A stretch of DNA of 64,000 nt, from contig JAHXHN010000005.1 in assembly GCA_025656675.1 (NCBI GenBank), forward strand, positions 62,001 through 126,000, given 5' to 3'. This stretch comes from Candidatus Thiodiazotropha sp. (ex Codakia rugifera). Lineage in GTDB: Bacteria; Pseudomonadota; Gammaproteobacteria; Chromatiales; Chromatiaceae. The notes under the pieces were generated by a model that did not search any database, was not told the DNA's origin, and saw only the letters and a program-made list of their open reading frames with translations. The translations under genes were made by a program, and so were the position numbers. Shown here piece after piece: positions 53,172 through 62,850 of this stretch. Each line of letters starts with the position of its first letter. Within the stretch, counting starts at the first letter, position 1.

Positions 53172-54293
53172 TTATAGATTGTCTGATGCTGTCATTTTTC
53201 TTAAATACAGCGTATCGCCCATAGAAAATGCAAGATCAAAATTTCTCGAAGCTAGCAACTCATCACCTGCTCTCTTTGGGCCATCACCAAAGGCCCAGAC
53301 GTAGTCATCCAATAATATCCATCCACCTGGCATGACATAGGGTGCCCATGCATCAATGTCTTGACATACGTGTGTGTAGTGATGATTGCCATCAATATGT
53401 AGCAAGGAAATGGCTCCCGAAACAGAAATTGGACTGAGCTCGGGGCTGTTTAGTATCCCCTGCTGTGCAGTTTGCTTATATAGATTTATAGCCTCGGATG
53501 ATATCTCCCTGATATAACCAACATTATCGAGGAGTAACATATTACTGATATAAACCAAGAATATTTTATCGAAATCAATCACTCCAATGCGTCGGTTAAG
53601 GATCTCAGCTTGCTGACCTTGTGCCTCGATTTTTTGGCTGGACCATGGATCAATGCTAATCAGGTTGCCGATCTCATGTTGCTTGGCCAGCCAGGCGATT
53701 GCAAAGGCAGATCGGCCACAAAACGAACCAATTTCGATCAGGTCGCCCTGAGGTAATGTCCGGGATATATGGGCTAAAGCAGTGAGTTTGTTTATGTCAC
53801 ATTCGCCTGGAATACGAAAAAACTGCTTGTGTAGACTTATGTACCGCCCCTTGGTAAGTCGGGGTTTTAGTGTTGAGCCCGGATATAATTCCAGCGTATT
53901 TAGAAATACATCCAATGCCATATTTTCAGCCCATTCATAGCTGGAAACTGTATCATCCCAGATGGTTTGAACAGGTGAAGGGTGACATAACTTAAATGAA
54001 TAGTGATCCGGTTGCTGTGTCTGTAAATCTTTTAAATAGGCCCATACTCCAGGGTGTGGGGTGTAGATATGAGTGACACCATAGTCTTCGACGGCAGCAT
54101 TCAGTGCTGCTGTAAAAGCGGGGTCAGTGATGTAGGGCATGTGAGTGAAGTGATCCAACTCAATCATTATATTTGGACTGGTTACTGAACTGGCGCCAAT
54201 GATGTTTACACCCAAAGATTGACTGACCGAGATAAAATGTTTAGCTGCATCCATGTCTACAGGAAAAACAAGCAGAGATAATGTAGAAGCCAT
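53172..54293 (-). CDS. Class I methyltransferase inserted in the flagellar cluster
   Basis: A 373-residue protein on the strand opposite the flagellar genes. The C-terminal half is a SAM methyltransferase of the Methyltransf_24 kind: GDLIEIGSFCGRSAFAIAWL (motif I), ISIDPWSSQ, LLHIDGNHHYTHVCQDIDAW and PGGWILLDDYVWAFGDGPKR. The N-terminal half (about 1-150) is an alpha/beta region of unknown type, recalling pre-ATP-grasp folds only loosely. AT-rich flanks, reverse orientation and a poor ribosome site suggest acquisition. Methylation of a surface sugar or flagellin modification is plausible given location, but unproven. Confidence 0.72.
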   Translation of the reverse strand: MASTLSLLVFPVDMDAAKHFISVSQSLGVNIIGASSVTSPNIMIELDHFTHMPYITDPAFTAALNAAVEDYGVTHIYTPHPGVWAYLKDLQTQQPDHYSFKLCHPSPVQTIWDDTVSSYEWAENMALDVFLNTLELYPGSTLKPRLTKGRYISLHKQFFRIPGECDINKLTALAHISRTLPQGDLIEIGSFCGRSAFAIAWLAKQHEIGNLISIDPWSSQKIEAQGQQAEILNRRIGVIDFDKIFLVYISNMLLLDNVGYIREISSEAINLYKQTAQQGILNSPELSPISVSGAISLLHIDGNHHYTHVCQDIDAWAPYVMPGGWILLDDYVWAFGDGPKRAGDELLASRNFDLAFSMGDTLYLRKMTASDNL

Positions 54294-54645
54294 TTAAATA
54301 ATTCTAATTGAGTGAATGAGATATGAGATAATGAAATTATATCTGATATTCGCAATCACATAGTATTTGATTTGCACAGTATAAAATGGTTTTCAAAATA
54401 ATATTTACAGTGCTTGAAAATCTGTATAGGAATATCCGGATCGCCAAATACCAAACAATAATATCAGTAGGTACGCCATATTTTGTCTGTGGCAACAGCA
54501 CAATGTGATAGGGACGTGGAATAATAAATTCTTGTCAATCAGCAAGCTGATCTAGAAAGTAACTAAGCTGCAGAATCCAGAGCGCTGGATCGGAACGACT
54601 CAAAGCTGTGCACTCGTCGTTGAAAACCCTTGGACAGGAGTATTG
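54294..54645. other. AT-rich intergenic region between methyltransferase and DUF2956 genes
   Basis: Visibly AT-richer than its surroundings, especially 54300-54480. It should hold the methyltransferase promoter. No ORF with coding character, tRNA, att-like repeat or transposase remnant was seen. Confidence 0.4.
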
Positions 54646-54990
54646 TCAACGCATAGTGAAAAACAGATAAGCAGTAAACAGTACCCATGAGACTATCAGA
54701 AGTATCCAGGGTAGTTTATCGCCACCTCCCTTATTGATGGATGCTGCTGATAGCTCCTGGCTGGTGGTGATCTGTTCAGTTTGGGGAGTACCTCTTCGCT
54801 TCCTTTTGTCCATCTCCCGAAGCTTGGCTTTGTGCTGCTTTTTGTATTGATCGATCCCTTTTTGAATGCCGCTGGCAATCAGTTTGGTCTGCTCTTTGGT
54901 CTGCCCAGGGCGTTGTGTGGCCCGGGCAATCCTCGTGGCTTCGGCTGCCGTCTCTTCAGAGGGTTTTTGGTTTTTGGAATATTTCGCCAT
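54646..54990 (-). CDS. DUF2956 domain protein
   Basis: A 114-residue protein: a charged N-terminus, SEETAAEATRIARATQRPGQ then TKEQTKLIASGIQKGIDQYK, a Lys-rich helix, and a single C-terminal membrane span (PWILLIVSWVLFTAYLFFTM). This matches DUF2956, a small tail-anchored family found in gammaproteobacteria with unknown function. It lies between the methyltransferase and flgF, on the minus strand and divergent from flgF. Confidence 0.85.
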   Translation of the reverse strand: MAKYSKNQKPSEETAAEATRIARATQRPGQTKEQTKLIASGIQKGIDQYKKQHKAKLREMDKRKRRGTPQTEQITTSQELSAASINKGGGDKLPWILLIVSWVLFTAYLFFTMR

Positions 54991-55043
54991 CTTGTTTCCG
55001 TCATGCTGTTTTGGCCGGTTGGTAGGTGATCATTATCGCTAAA

Positions 55044-55059
55044 CGGCCCGTTTTTTGCA
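55044..55059 (+). promoter_or_regulatory. Sigma-54 promoter of flgF
   Basis: CGGCCCGTTTTTTGCA, with GG and GC exactly 10 bp apart, against TGGCACG-N4-TTGCA. It lies 94 bp upstream of flgF. It allows flgFGHIJKL to be transcribed independently of flgBCDE. Confidence 0.75.
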
Positions 55060-55152
55060 GTTATCAATTTAGATCGGTCATGTGGCCTGATCAGGCTGGC
55101 TTCGGTCAGCATCGATTACCCCTGTTTTGAACAAGAGAGAGGAGCCAATCCC

Positions 55153-55893
55153 ATGGATCGCATGATTTACGTAGCCATGAGTGGGGCCAAAGAGACACTG
55201 ATAGCCCAGGCCAGCAACTCCAACAACCTGGCGAATGTGAATACGCCGGGTTTTATGGAAGACCTCAGTCAGTTCCGCAGTATGCCTGTGTTTGGTCAGG
55301 GATTCCCAACCCGTGTCTACGCTTTGGATGAGCGGCCCAATATCAATTTTGACAAGGGCAGTTTGCAGTCAACAGGGAATCCTCTGGATCTGGCGGTCAA
55401 GGGAGATGGCTATTTTGCCGTCCAGGCGGCTGACGGATCCGAAGCCTATACACGTCGTGGCGACTTGAAGGTAGATGCCAATGGCCTGGTTACAAACGGC
55501 GAAGGTTTGCCGTTTATCGGCAATGGGGGGCCGATTGCATTGCCGCCCTATGAGCGGCTTGAGATTGCACCCGATGGCACTATTACCATTCTTCCTGAAG
55601 GCGCCACCCCGTCAGCACTGGCCATCATCGATCGTATCAAGATGGTTAATCCTCCAATGGAGTCGCTGATCAAGGGGAAAGAGGGCCTGCTGCGGCTGAA
55701 AGAGGGGGGTGAGGCCGATGCCAATGCCTCTACCGAGTTGGTATCCGGCATGATTGAGAGTAGCAACATCAATGTCGCCGATGCACTGGTGAACATGATT
55801 GAGCTGTCCCGCAAGTTCGAGATGCAGGTCAAGATGATGAGGACCGCTGAAGATATGGACAAAGCATCAGCCGGCATTATGAATATGAGTTGA
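55153..55893 (+). CDS. flgF: Flagellar basal-body rod protein FlgF
   Basis: A 246-residue proximal rod protein. It starts MDRMIYVAMSGAKETLIAQA then [20 protein letters not shown]; the central LDLAVKGDGYFAVQAADGSE and the C-terminal SGMIESSNINVADALVNMIE are typical. GAGAGGAGCC precedes the ATG. First gene of the second flg operon. Confidence 0.96.
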   Translation: MDRMIYVAMSGAKETLIAQASNSNNLANVNTPGFMEDLSQFRSMPVFGQGFPTRVYALDERPNINFDKGSLQSTGNPLDLAVKGDGYFAVQAADGSEAYTRRGDLKVDANGLVTNGEGLPFIGNGGPIALPPYERLEIAPDGTITILPEGATPSALAIIDRIKMVNPPMESLIKGKEGLLRLKEGGEADANASTELVSGMIESSNINVADALVNMIELSRKFEMQVKMMRTAEDMDKASAGIMNMS

Positions 55894-55956
55894 TGTTGGC
55901 AGGTAAATTGCAAACATTAATGATTAACTGAATTCAAAAAGTACGAGGAAGAGACT

Positions 55957-56742
55957 ATGTACCCGGCACTCTGGATCGCAAAAACCGGATTGGATGCACA
56001 ACAGACCAATATGTCTGTGATCTCCAACAACCTCGCTAATGTCAACACCACCGGTTTCAAACGTGACCGGGCTGTCTTTAACGATCTGATCTATCAGAAC
56101 CTGCGTCAGGTAGGTGCCCAATCCTCGGAGAATACGGAACTGCCATCCGGTCTGATGGTAGGAACGGGTGTACGGGTTGTGGCGACGCAGAAGGAACACA
56201 GCCAGGGCAATATCGTACAGACCGGTAACTCATTGGATGTTGCCGTCCAGGGCAAGGGCTATTTTCAGATACTCCATCCGGATGGCAATATTGTCTACAG
56301 TCGTGATGGTACCTTTAGCTTAACCGCCGATGGCAACATCGTTACACCAAATGGCTACGAGTTGCAGCCGGCGATGACGGTTCCCACAAATGCCACCAGT
56401 CTGACCATTGGCTCAGACGGTGTGGTCTCGGTGTTGCAGTCAGGCAATAACACACCGACCCAGATCGGCCAGATCGAATTGGCCTATTTCGTAAATCCCC
56501 AGGGACTTTCACCTGTTGGTGACAACCTCTATCGGGAGACTAACGCCAGTGGTGGTGTCAATACCGCCATTCCAGGCACCGATAGTACCGGCACGCTGAT
56601 CCAAGGGGCTCTTGAGAGTTCGAATGTGAATGTGGTGGAAGAGCTGGTCAACATGATCGAAACCCAACGTGCCTACGAGATGAACTCGAAGGCCATCTCA
56701 ACCACTGACGAGATGCTCTCCTACGTCAATCAGCAACTATGA
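55957..56742 (+). CDS. flgG: Flagellar distal rod protein FlgG
   Basis: A 261-residue distal rod protein with the highly conserved [20 protein letters not shown] and [40 protein letters not shown], and the C-terminus [20 protein letters not shown] then [11 protein letters not shown]. Standard length. Its stop is close to the flgH start. Confidence 0.97.
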   Translation: MYPALWIAKTGLDAQQTNMSVISNNLANVNTTGFKRDRAVFNDLIYQNLRQVGAQSSENTELPSGLMVGTGVRVVATQKEHSQGNIVQTGNSLDVAVQGKGYFQILHPDGNIVYSRDGTFSLTADGNIVTPNGYELQPAMTVPTNATSLTIGSDGVVSVLQSGNNTPTQIGQIELAYFVNPQGLSPVGDNLYRETNASGGVNTAIPGTDSTGTLIQGALESSNVNVVEELVNMIETQRAYEMNSKAISTTDEMLSYVNQQL

Positions 56743-56756
56743 CAGGAACCAGGCTG

Positions 56757-57470
56757 ATGGACAGACACTTTAATATGACACTGATGATAACCTTGCTGGC
56801 GCTACTGCTGAGCGGTTGTCAGAACACCACCCCAGTGCGTGATGCTGCCTATGCGCCGATTCGTCCGGTCATGCCCCCACCCGCACCAAAGGGCAACGGT
56901 TCAATCTATCAGGCCGGTTATGAACTGGCATGGTTCGAAGATATCCGTGCCCGACGTGTAGGCGACCTGTTGACGGTTAATCTGGTGGAAAGTACCCAGG
57001 CTAACAAGTCAGCCAGTACAACCACAGCGAAAAGCAGTAGTAACAGCATCACCAATCCGACTTTGTTTGGCTCGCCGATGCAGTTTAATGTTCCCGGTTT
57101 TGTCCCGATAGCGAACAACAAGGATGCCGGTATGGGTTTCGAGCTAGCTTCGACCCATGATTTCAGTGGTGATGGCAGCGCCTCCCAGAGCAACGCTCTG
57201 AATGGCAATATTACGGTTTCAGTGATTGAAGTCCTACCCAATAGAAACCTCTATGTGCGTGGTGAAAAACGTATAGGCATCAATCAAGGCACAGAGTATG
57301 TACGCCTGTCCGGTATCGTCCGGCCGCGAGATATTACACCGGCAAACACTGTGGATTCGACGCGTATTGCAGATCCCACGATCACCTACAAAGGCGAAGG
57401 CGCATTGGCCGATGCCAATTCGATGGGTTGGTTGTCTCGCTTCTTTAACAGTGTGTTGTCTCCTTTTTGA
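56757..57470 (+). CDS. flgH: Flagellar L-ring lipoprotein FlgH
   Basis: A 237-residue outer-membrane ring lipoprotein. The lipobox LLSGC places the acylated cysteine at residue 21. Then come [40 protein letters not shown], and the C-terminal [20 protein letters not shown] followed by [23 protein letters not shown] 56757 (CCAGG upstream) is preferred to ATG 56739, which overlaps the flgG stop but lacks a ribosome site. Confidence 0.95.
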   Translation: MDRHFNMTLMITLLALLLSGCQNTTPVRDAAYAPIRPVMPPPAPKGNGSIYQAGYELAWFEDIRARRVGDLLTVNLVESTQANKSASTTTAKSSSNSITNPTLFGSPMQFNVPGFVPIANNKDAGMGFELASTHDFSGDGSASQSNALNGNITVSVIEVLPNRNLYVRGEKRIGINQGTEYVRLSGIVRPRDITPANTVDSTRIADPTITYKGEGALADANSMGWLSRFFNSVLSPF

Positions 57471-57481
57471 GGTACCATGAG

Positions 57482-58600
57482 ATGAAAGCCGTTCTGAAAC
57501 AAACTTTGTTGCTGTTGTGTTGTATTCTTCTGTCAACGCAAACAGTGTTGGCGGAACGAATCAAGGATCTGGCTTCCATTCAAGGTGTACGTAGCAATCA
57601 GTTAATCGGCTATGGCTTGATAGTGGGACTGGATGGTACCGGCGACAAGGATACCGACTCCCCCTATACCATCAACAGTCTGAAGAACCTGCTTTCACAA
57701 CTGGGCGTGCAGATACCTGATGGTGTCAACATCAAGCCCAAGAATGTTGCAGCGGTCATCGTGCATGGCGATCTTCCTCCCTTCAGTAAAGTAGGACAGA
57801 AAATCGATGTCACTGTCTCCTCGCTGGGTAATGCAAAAAGCCTGCGTGGCGGTACCTTGTTGATGACTCCACTAAAGGGTGCGGATGGGAATAATTACGC
57901 CTTGGCACAGGGTAACCTGGTCGTCGGTGGACTCAGTGCCGAGGGGCAGGACGGCTCAAAATTGACAGTGAACATACCAAGTGCCGGACGCATTCCCAGT
58001 GGCGCTACTGTTGAACGCGAAGTACCAAACTCTTTTAATCAAGCACCCTTACTGACCCTCAATCTACATGACGGGGATTTTACCACGGCGATGCGTGTTG
58101 CCGAGTCAATCAATCTGACCATCGGCCCAGGTACTGCCAAGGCAGTCGATGCAACCTCCATTCGCGTCAATGCACCAACCGATCCCGGTCAGAAAGTCAC
58201 CTTTGTGGCTATGCTGGAGGAGCTGGAAGTAAAACCTGGCGCGACCTCGGCGAAGGTGATTATCAACTCGCGTACCGGTACAGTCGTGATCAATAATCAA
58301 GTGCGTGTCTATCCGGCAGCGGTATCCCACGGCAACCTGGTGGTGAGTATCAGCGAGGAGACGGCCGTCTCCCAACCCGGGCCTTTTGCCCGTGCAGGTG
58401 AAACGGCGGTTGTACCCCAGAGCCAAGTGACGATCACCGAAGAGGGCAAGGATCACATGTTTTTATTTAATCCGGGTGCTTCCCTGGATGACGTGGTACG
58501 CGCTGTCAATCAGGTGGGCGCCGCCCCCAGCGATCTGGTGGCTATCCTGGAGGCCTTGAAAGAGGCCGGTGCCTTGCGTGCTGAACTGCTGGTGATCTGA
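57482..58600 (+). CDS. flgI: Flagellar P-ring protein FlgI
   Basis: A 372-residue periplasmic ring protein. It has a signal peptide ([20 protein letters not shown]), then [53 protein letters not shown], and a C-terminus with [23 protein letters not shown] 57482 follows GAGG by 9 bp; a TTG at 57467 overlaps the flgH stop and was not chosen. The FlgA chaperone is encoded at 47160. The stop overlaps flgJ (TGATG). Confidence 0.96.
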   Translation: MKAVLKQTLLLLCCILLSTQTVLAERIKDLASIQGVRSNQLIGYGLIVGLDGTGDKDTDSPYTINSLKNLLSQLGVQIPDGVNIKPKNVAAVIVHGDLPPFSKVGQKIDVTVSSLGNAKSLRGGTLLMTPLKGADGNNYALAQGNLVVGGLSAEGQDGSKLTVNIPSAGRIPSGATVEREVPNSFNQAPLLTLNLHDGDFTTAMRVAESINLTIGPGTAKAVDATSIRVNAPTDPGQKVTFVAMLEELEVKPGATSAKVIINSRTGTVVINNQVRVYPAAVSHGNLVVSISEETAVSQPGPFARAGETAVVPQSQVTITEEGKDHMFLFNPGASLDDVVRAVNQVGAAPSDLVAILEALKEAGALRAELLVI

Positions 58601-59571
58601 TGAACAGTGTTGCGCCATCGCTCTACCACGATTTTTCAGGGCTGACGGCCCTCAAGCGTCAGGCGCGGGATGATCAGTCAGGGACTGCCGAGCAGGTGGC
58701 TCGTCAGTTTGAATCCCTCTTCGTGCAGATGATGGTCAAACAGATGCGTCAGGCCAGTTTTGGCGGTGGTCTGTTTGAGAGTAAACAGACCCAATTCGTA
58801 CAGGATATGTACGACCAACAGCTATCGGTCAGTCTTTCCGAAAAGCGTGGTCTCGGTATGTTGCAGATGTTGCGTAGCCAGATGGGTGTCGAGGAGAAAG
58901 GCTCTATACAAGCACTCTCCGGTCTGGATAACTATTGGCAAAATCCTGCTTCGCTGGCGAGACGGCAGACAGCAGCCATTTCCGAAAATCCTGTGTCACC
59001 GACAACGGATAAAGTCGATCTTGATAAGCCCTCATCTCTGGACAAGATCGATTCGCCAGAGAGCTTTGTTAAATCCCTCTGGTCAGCGGCCGAGCAGGCG
59101 GCGATTGAGCTTGGCCTGCCCACCGAGGCACTGCTTGCTCAGGCAGCGCTTGAGACAGGGTGGGGTGGGCATGTGATGCAATCAACCGATGGACAAAATA
59201 GCCACAACCTATTCGGTATCAAGGCCGATCAGCGTTGGGGCGGTGGACAGGTCAAGAAAGAGACACTGGAATATCAACAGGATGTGGCAGTACGCAGACG
59301 GGAAAATTTCCGTACATACAACTCCTTTGAAGAGAGTTTTCAGGACTATGTGAGCTTTCTCAAAGAGAATCCCCGCTATACGGATGCCCTGCAGTATACC
59401 CAGGATACCACGGCCTATTTCAAGGCACTGCAGGATGCGGGTTATGCCACAGACCCCAACTACGCCGAAAAGATACTACGGGTGATGCATGGACCTGAGA
59501 TGCAGACTGCTATGAGTCAATTCAAGAGCGGGTCCCCTCAGCCGATACAGAGCGAAAGAGAGGCGATTTAG
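58600..59571 (+). CDS. flgJ: Flagellar rod assembly muramidase FlgJ
   Basis: A 323-residue two-domain protein: an N-terminal rod-capping domain (about 1-110; ARQFESLFVQMMVKQMRQAS and KQTQFVQDMYDQQLS) and a C-terminal glucosaminidase domain (about 165-305; LLAQAALETGWGGHVMQSTD with catalytic Glu, HNLFGIKADQRWGGG, FRTYNSFEESFQDYVSFLKE). It opens the peptidoglycan for the rod. This dual form is usual in beta- and gammaproteobacteria. Confidence 0.95.
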   Translation: MNSVAPSLYHDFSGLTALKRQARDDQSGTAEQVARQFESLFVQMMVKQMRQASFGGGLFESKQTQFVQDMYDQQLSVSLSEKRGLGMLQMLRSQMGVEEKGSIQALSGLDNYWQNPASLARRQTAAISENPVSPTTDKVDLDKPSSLDKIDSPESFVKSLWSAAEQAAIELGLPTEALLAQAALETGWGGHVMQSTDGQNSHNLFGIKADQRWGGGQVKKETLEYQQDVAVRRRENFRTYNSFEESFQDYVSFLKENPRYTDALQYTQDTTAYFKALQDAGYATDPNYAEKILRVMHGPEMQTAMSQFKSGSPQPIQSEREAI

Positions 59572-61533
59572 GTGAGTATACAATCCATCGGGGTCTCGGG
59601 GCTGATTGCAAACAGGCATGCGCTCGATACCACCGGTCACAACATCTCCAACGTCAATACTGAGGGCTATAGCCGTCAGCGGGTCGATTTTGCCACTCGG
59701 GAGCCCTTTCTAAGCGCTGTGGGTTACCTGGGTACAGGTGTAAAGACCTCCGAGGTTCAGCGTCAATATGACAGCTTCATTGCCGGTCAAATGCGTTCCA
59801 GCCTCTCGGTGACCTCCGAATTAAGCGCCTATTTTGAAGGCGCCCGTCAACTCGATGACCTGGTGGCCGATCCAGATGCAGGCATTCAGCCGACAATCCA
59901 GAATTTCTTTAATGCCTTACAAGGATTGGCCGATGATCCGACTTCGATACCTGCGCGTCAGCTGGTATTGAGTGAAGCTGAGTCGATGGTTGATCGCTTT
60001 CACTATTTTGAACAGCAGTTTGTTGACAGCCGATCTCGGATGAATAACCAGATTGAGTTCAATGTCACCGAGATCAATCGCCTGGCACAGGGGATTGCTG
60101 ATATCAATTCCGATATCAAAATCGCCTACGGCAGCACGCCGAATGATCTGTTGGATAAGCGTGATCAACTGGTTAGCGAGCTCTCCGAATTGGTGGATGT
60201 GCAGGTTTTAGAGCAGACTGATGGTGCGTATAACCTATTCATCGGCAAGGGCCAGCCCCTGGTAATGGCTTATGATGCAGCCACATTGAGTACCCAGCCT
60301 TCGACCCTCGATCCCAGCCATTTGGAGATTGCTTTTAACTACACCTTCGGTACACAGATCGTGACCGACCAGATCACTGGCGGCAAGATTGGCGGTATGC
60401 TCAGGTTTCGTGATGAGATTCTCGATCCAACCCAGGATAGAGTTGGCCTGGTTGCCCTTGGTATCGCTGATGAAATCAATACCCAGCATCAACTGGGTCT
60501 CGATCTTGATGGTTTGGTTGGGACGGCCCTGTTCAGTCTGGGATCGATTCAGGTACAAGCCAGACCGGGTAATGGCAGCTCTATTACCGCCAGCTACGAC
60601 AGTATTGGTGATCTGACGGGCAATGCCTATGAGCTGACTTATGATGGTGCAGATTTTGTATTAGAGAATTTGACCAGTGGTGCTACCCAGACCCTGGTTG
60701 CCGGTGCGAATATCGTTGATGGCATGGATATCAATATCAATGCAGCAGGAGCGACTGCGGGGGATATCTTTCTGATTCAGCCAACCCGTAATGCCGCTCT
60801 GAATTTCAATTTGTTGGTAAACGATGTGCGAAGGTTGGCGGCGGCTGGTCCCGTGCAGGTACAACCGGCAGTGGATGGGAATGGCAATCCCCTCAACACC
60901 GGTGATGCAAGCGTCTCCCAGCCGGCCAACAGTTCCATGGCCGGTCTGCCATTGGCAGGTGGCGATATTCAACTGGTATATGACGACCAGGGAGGTGCCA
61001 CCAGTGGTTTCGAAGTCTACTATCCCGGCTCAGTACCCGGTGTGGATCCATTCGATGATTTCATCACCTATGACAACCTGAATAGTGCGACTATTGCGGG
61101 TAGTAATGTGCCGAGCGCGCAGTTCGCCACCTTGGGAGGCATCAGCTTTGATATCTCGGGTGTCCCCGCGGATGGTGATAGTTTTATTATCAGTAACAAC
61201 ACCAACGGCAGCAGCGATAACCGCAATGCACTCAGTCTGGAAAACATGCAGAATTTAGAGCTGCTGCTGGGCGGTACTGCCACCTTTGATGAGACTTATA
61301 TCCAGATGGTCTCAGATGTGGGTTCCAAAACCCATCATGCAGAATTGAACCTGGGGGCACAGGAGAGCCTGCTGGAGCGGTCCCGTGAGGCGATGGCAGA
61401 AATATCTGGCGTCAACCTTGATGAGGAAGCAGCCAAGCTGATCCAGTTCCAACAAGCCTATCAGGCATCAGCACAAGTGATTTCCGTTGCCAGTACCCTT
61501 TTCGATACCCTGTTAGGCGCAGTCAGGAGATAA
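59572..61533 (+). CDS. flgK: Hook-filament junction protein FlgK (HAP1)
   Basis: A 653-residue hook-associated protein with GTG start directly after the flgJ stop. It opens IQSIGVSGLIANRHALDTTG and HNISNVNTEGYSRQRVDFAT; the variable central region (about 300-560) is long. The C-terminus is VNLDEEAAKLIQFQQAYQAS then AQVISVASTLFDTLLGAVRR, diagnostic for FlgK. It is exported with FlgN chaperone help. Confidence 0.96.
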   Translation: MSIQSIGVSGLIANRHALDTTGHNISNVNTEGYSRQRVDFATREPFLSAVGYLGTGVKTSEVQRQYDSFIAGQMRSSLSVTSELSAYFEGARQLDDLVADPDAGIQPTIQNFFNALQGLADDPTSIPARQLVLSEAESMVDRFHYFEQQFVDSRSRMNNQIEFNVTEINRLAQGIADINSDIKIAYGSTPNDLLDKRDQLVSELSELVDVQVLEQTDGAYNLFIGKGQPLVMAYDAATLSTQPSTLDPSHLEIAFNYTFGTQIVTDQITGGKIGGMLRFRDEILDPTQDRVGLVALGIADEINTQHQLGLDLDGLVGTALFSLGSIQVQARPGNGSSITASYDSIGDLTGNAYELTYDGADFVLENLTSGATQTLVAGANIVDGMDININAAGATAGDIFLIQPTRNAALNFNLLVNDVRRLAAAGPVQVQPAVDGNGNPLNTGDASVSQPANSSMAGLPLAGGDIQLVYDDQGGATSGFEVYYPGSVPGVDPFDDFITYDNLNSATIAGSNVPSAQFATLGGISFDISGVPADGDSFIISNNTNGSSDNRNALSLENMQNLELLLGGTATFDETYIQMVSDVGSKTHHAELNLGAQESLLERSREAMAEISGVNLDEEAAKLIQFQQAYQASAQVISVASTLFDTLLGAVRR

Positions 61534-61537
61534 CAGC

Positions 61538-62443
61538 ATGGACCGAGTTTCCACATCGATGCTTTTCGACCGGGGAATCAGCAGTATGCTGGAACGTCAA
61601 TCAGATCTCAGTCGGGCACAGATGCAGATCTCTACCGGTAAGCGTATCCTGACGCCCAAGGATGACCCGCCTGGCGCAGCTTATGTGCTCGATTTACGGA
61701 CCAGCATTTCACAGGTAGAGCAGTACCAGAATAACGCAGACCGGGCGCGTGCCCGGCTTGAATTGCAGGAGGCCACCCTGAGGGGCGTGGACGATCTGAT
61801 GCCCCGTATTTTGGAACTGACAATTCAGGGCCAAAACGACACCTACACACCCGGTGCCCGCCAGGCAATTGCTGAGGAGTTGAGGCAGCTCAATGATGAG
61901 TTGATGGCACTGGCCAATACAAGGGACAGCGACGGAGAGTATATCTTCGCCGGCTATGATGCCGATTCCATACCCTTCAGCAACCCAGCCGACGGAGTGT
62001 TTGCTTATGCCGGTGATATGGGAACCAGGGCACTTCAGATCTCAGCTACCCGTCAGGTGCAGGATCGTGAGAACGGTTACGATGTATTCATGAATGTCGA
62101 TACCACGGCAGGCACCAAGCGAAATATATTCGAGACGGTACATGGAATAATTGCCGGTCTGGAAGCTGATGCACCAAACGGCGCATTGATCGATGACTTG
62201 AATTTGGCTCAGGAACATATTGGGGCAATCAGAGCCCGTGGTGGTGCCCGTTTGAATACCATCGATGAGCAGCATAACGTCAATGAGGATTTCATATTCA
62301 CCATGCAGAGCGCACTTTCAGAAACAGAGGACCTGGATATTGCGGAGGCGGTAAGCCGTTTTGAACAAGATCTTCTGGCACTGCAGGCAGCTCAGCAGAC
62401 CTTCAATATGGTGCAGGGACTGTCGCTGTTCAATTATCTATGA
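61538..62443 (+). CDS. flgL: Hook-filament junction protein FlgL (HAP3)
   Basis: A 301-residue hook-associated protein. N-terminus STSMLFDRGISSMLERQSDL then AQMQISTGKRILTPKDDPPG; C-terminus EDLDIAEAVSRFEQDLLALQ and AAQQTFNMVQGLSLFNYL. These are the flagellin-like D0/D1 helices of FlgL. It begins 4 bp after flgK and ends the flgF-L operon. Confidence 0.96.
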   Translation: MDRVSTSMLFDRGISSMLERQSDLSRAQMQISTGKRILTPKDDPPGAAYVLDLRTSISQVEQYQNNADRARARLELQEATLRGVDDLMPRILELTIQGQNDTYTPGARQAIAEELRQLNDELMALANTRDSDGEYIFAGYDADSIPFSNPADGVFAYAGDMGTRALQISATRQVQDRENGYDVFMNVDTTAGTKRNIFETVHGIIAGLEADAPNGALIDDLNLAQEHIGAIRARGGARLNTIDEQHNVNEDFIFTMQSALSETEDLDIAEAVSRFEQDLLALQAAQQTFNMVQGLSLFNYL

Positions 62444-62850
62444 GGCCACACTGAGGGCCAACTGTCCTAATCTCCATGCGAATGGTTTTCCTCGTTCACA
62501 ATCAATTGCGCAGATTGCTTTGAGACGGTGGGTCTTGAGGCTAGACAGTCGTTTCATCCATGGGTCGAGCAGTATAAAGGGAAGCTAATGCTCAGGATGT
62601 TTATTCCCTGCCCCGTTTCAATGTAAAATCAATAAATAGTCAATAAAAACAATAAGTAATATATAAATATTTTGAGGTCCTCCCGATTCAAGCGAGTGAT
62701 AATCCGGTTAAAGTTCTGACATCCGGGGCCGCTACAAATATCGGAGGCGGTAAATATCAAACTTGATTGATATATCCGCCAAATACAAATCACCGGTGGT
62801 AGAGCGCTTATCAACAGACGCCATTACCGGTCTGATAGAGGAATAGTCTC
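62444..62850. other. Intergenic region upstream of flagellin
   Basis: A long spacer typical of flagellin promoters. It holds an AT-rich tract (about 62615-62675), the sigma-28 promoter at 62709-62735, and a roughly 115-bp leader. The leader contains a possible hairpin between ATATTTGTAG-like and CAAATAC sequence, but no clear riboregulator. Confidence 0.5.
62709..62735 (+). promoter_or_regulatory. Sigma-28 promoter of fliC
   Basis: TAAAGTTC, 11-bp spacer, GCCGCTAC, matching the FliA consensus TAAAGTTT-N11-GCCGATAA at 13 of 16 positions. It is 115 bp upstream of the flagellin ATG. Confidence 0.85.
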
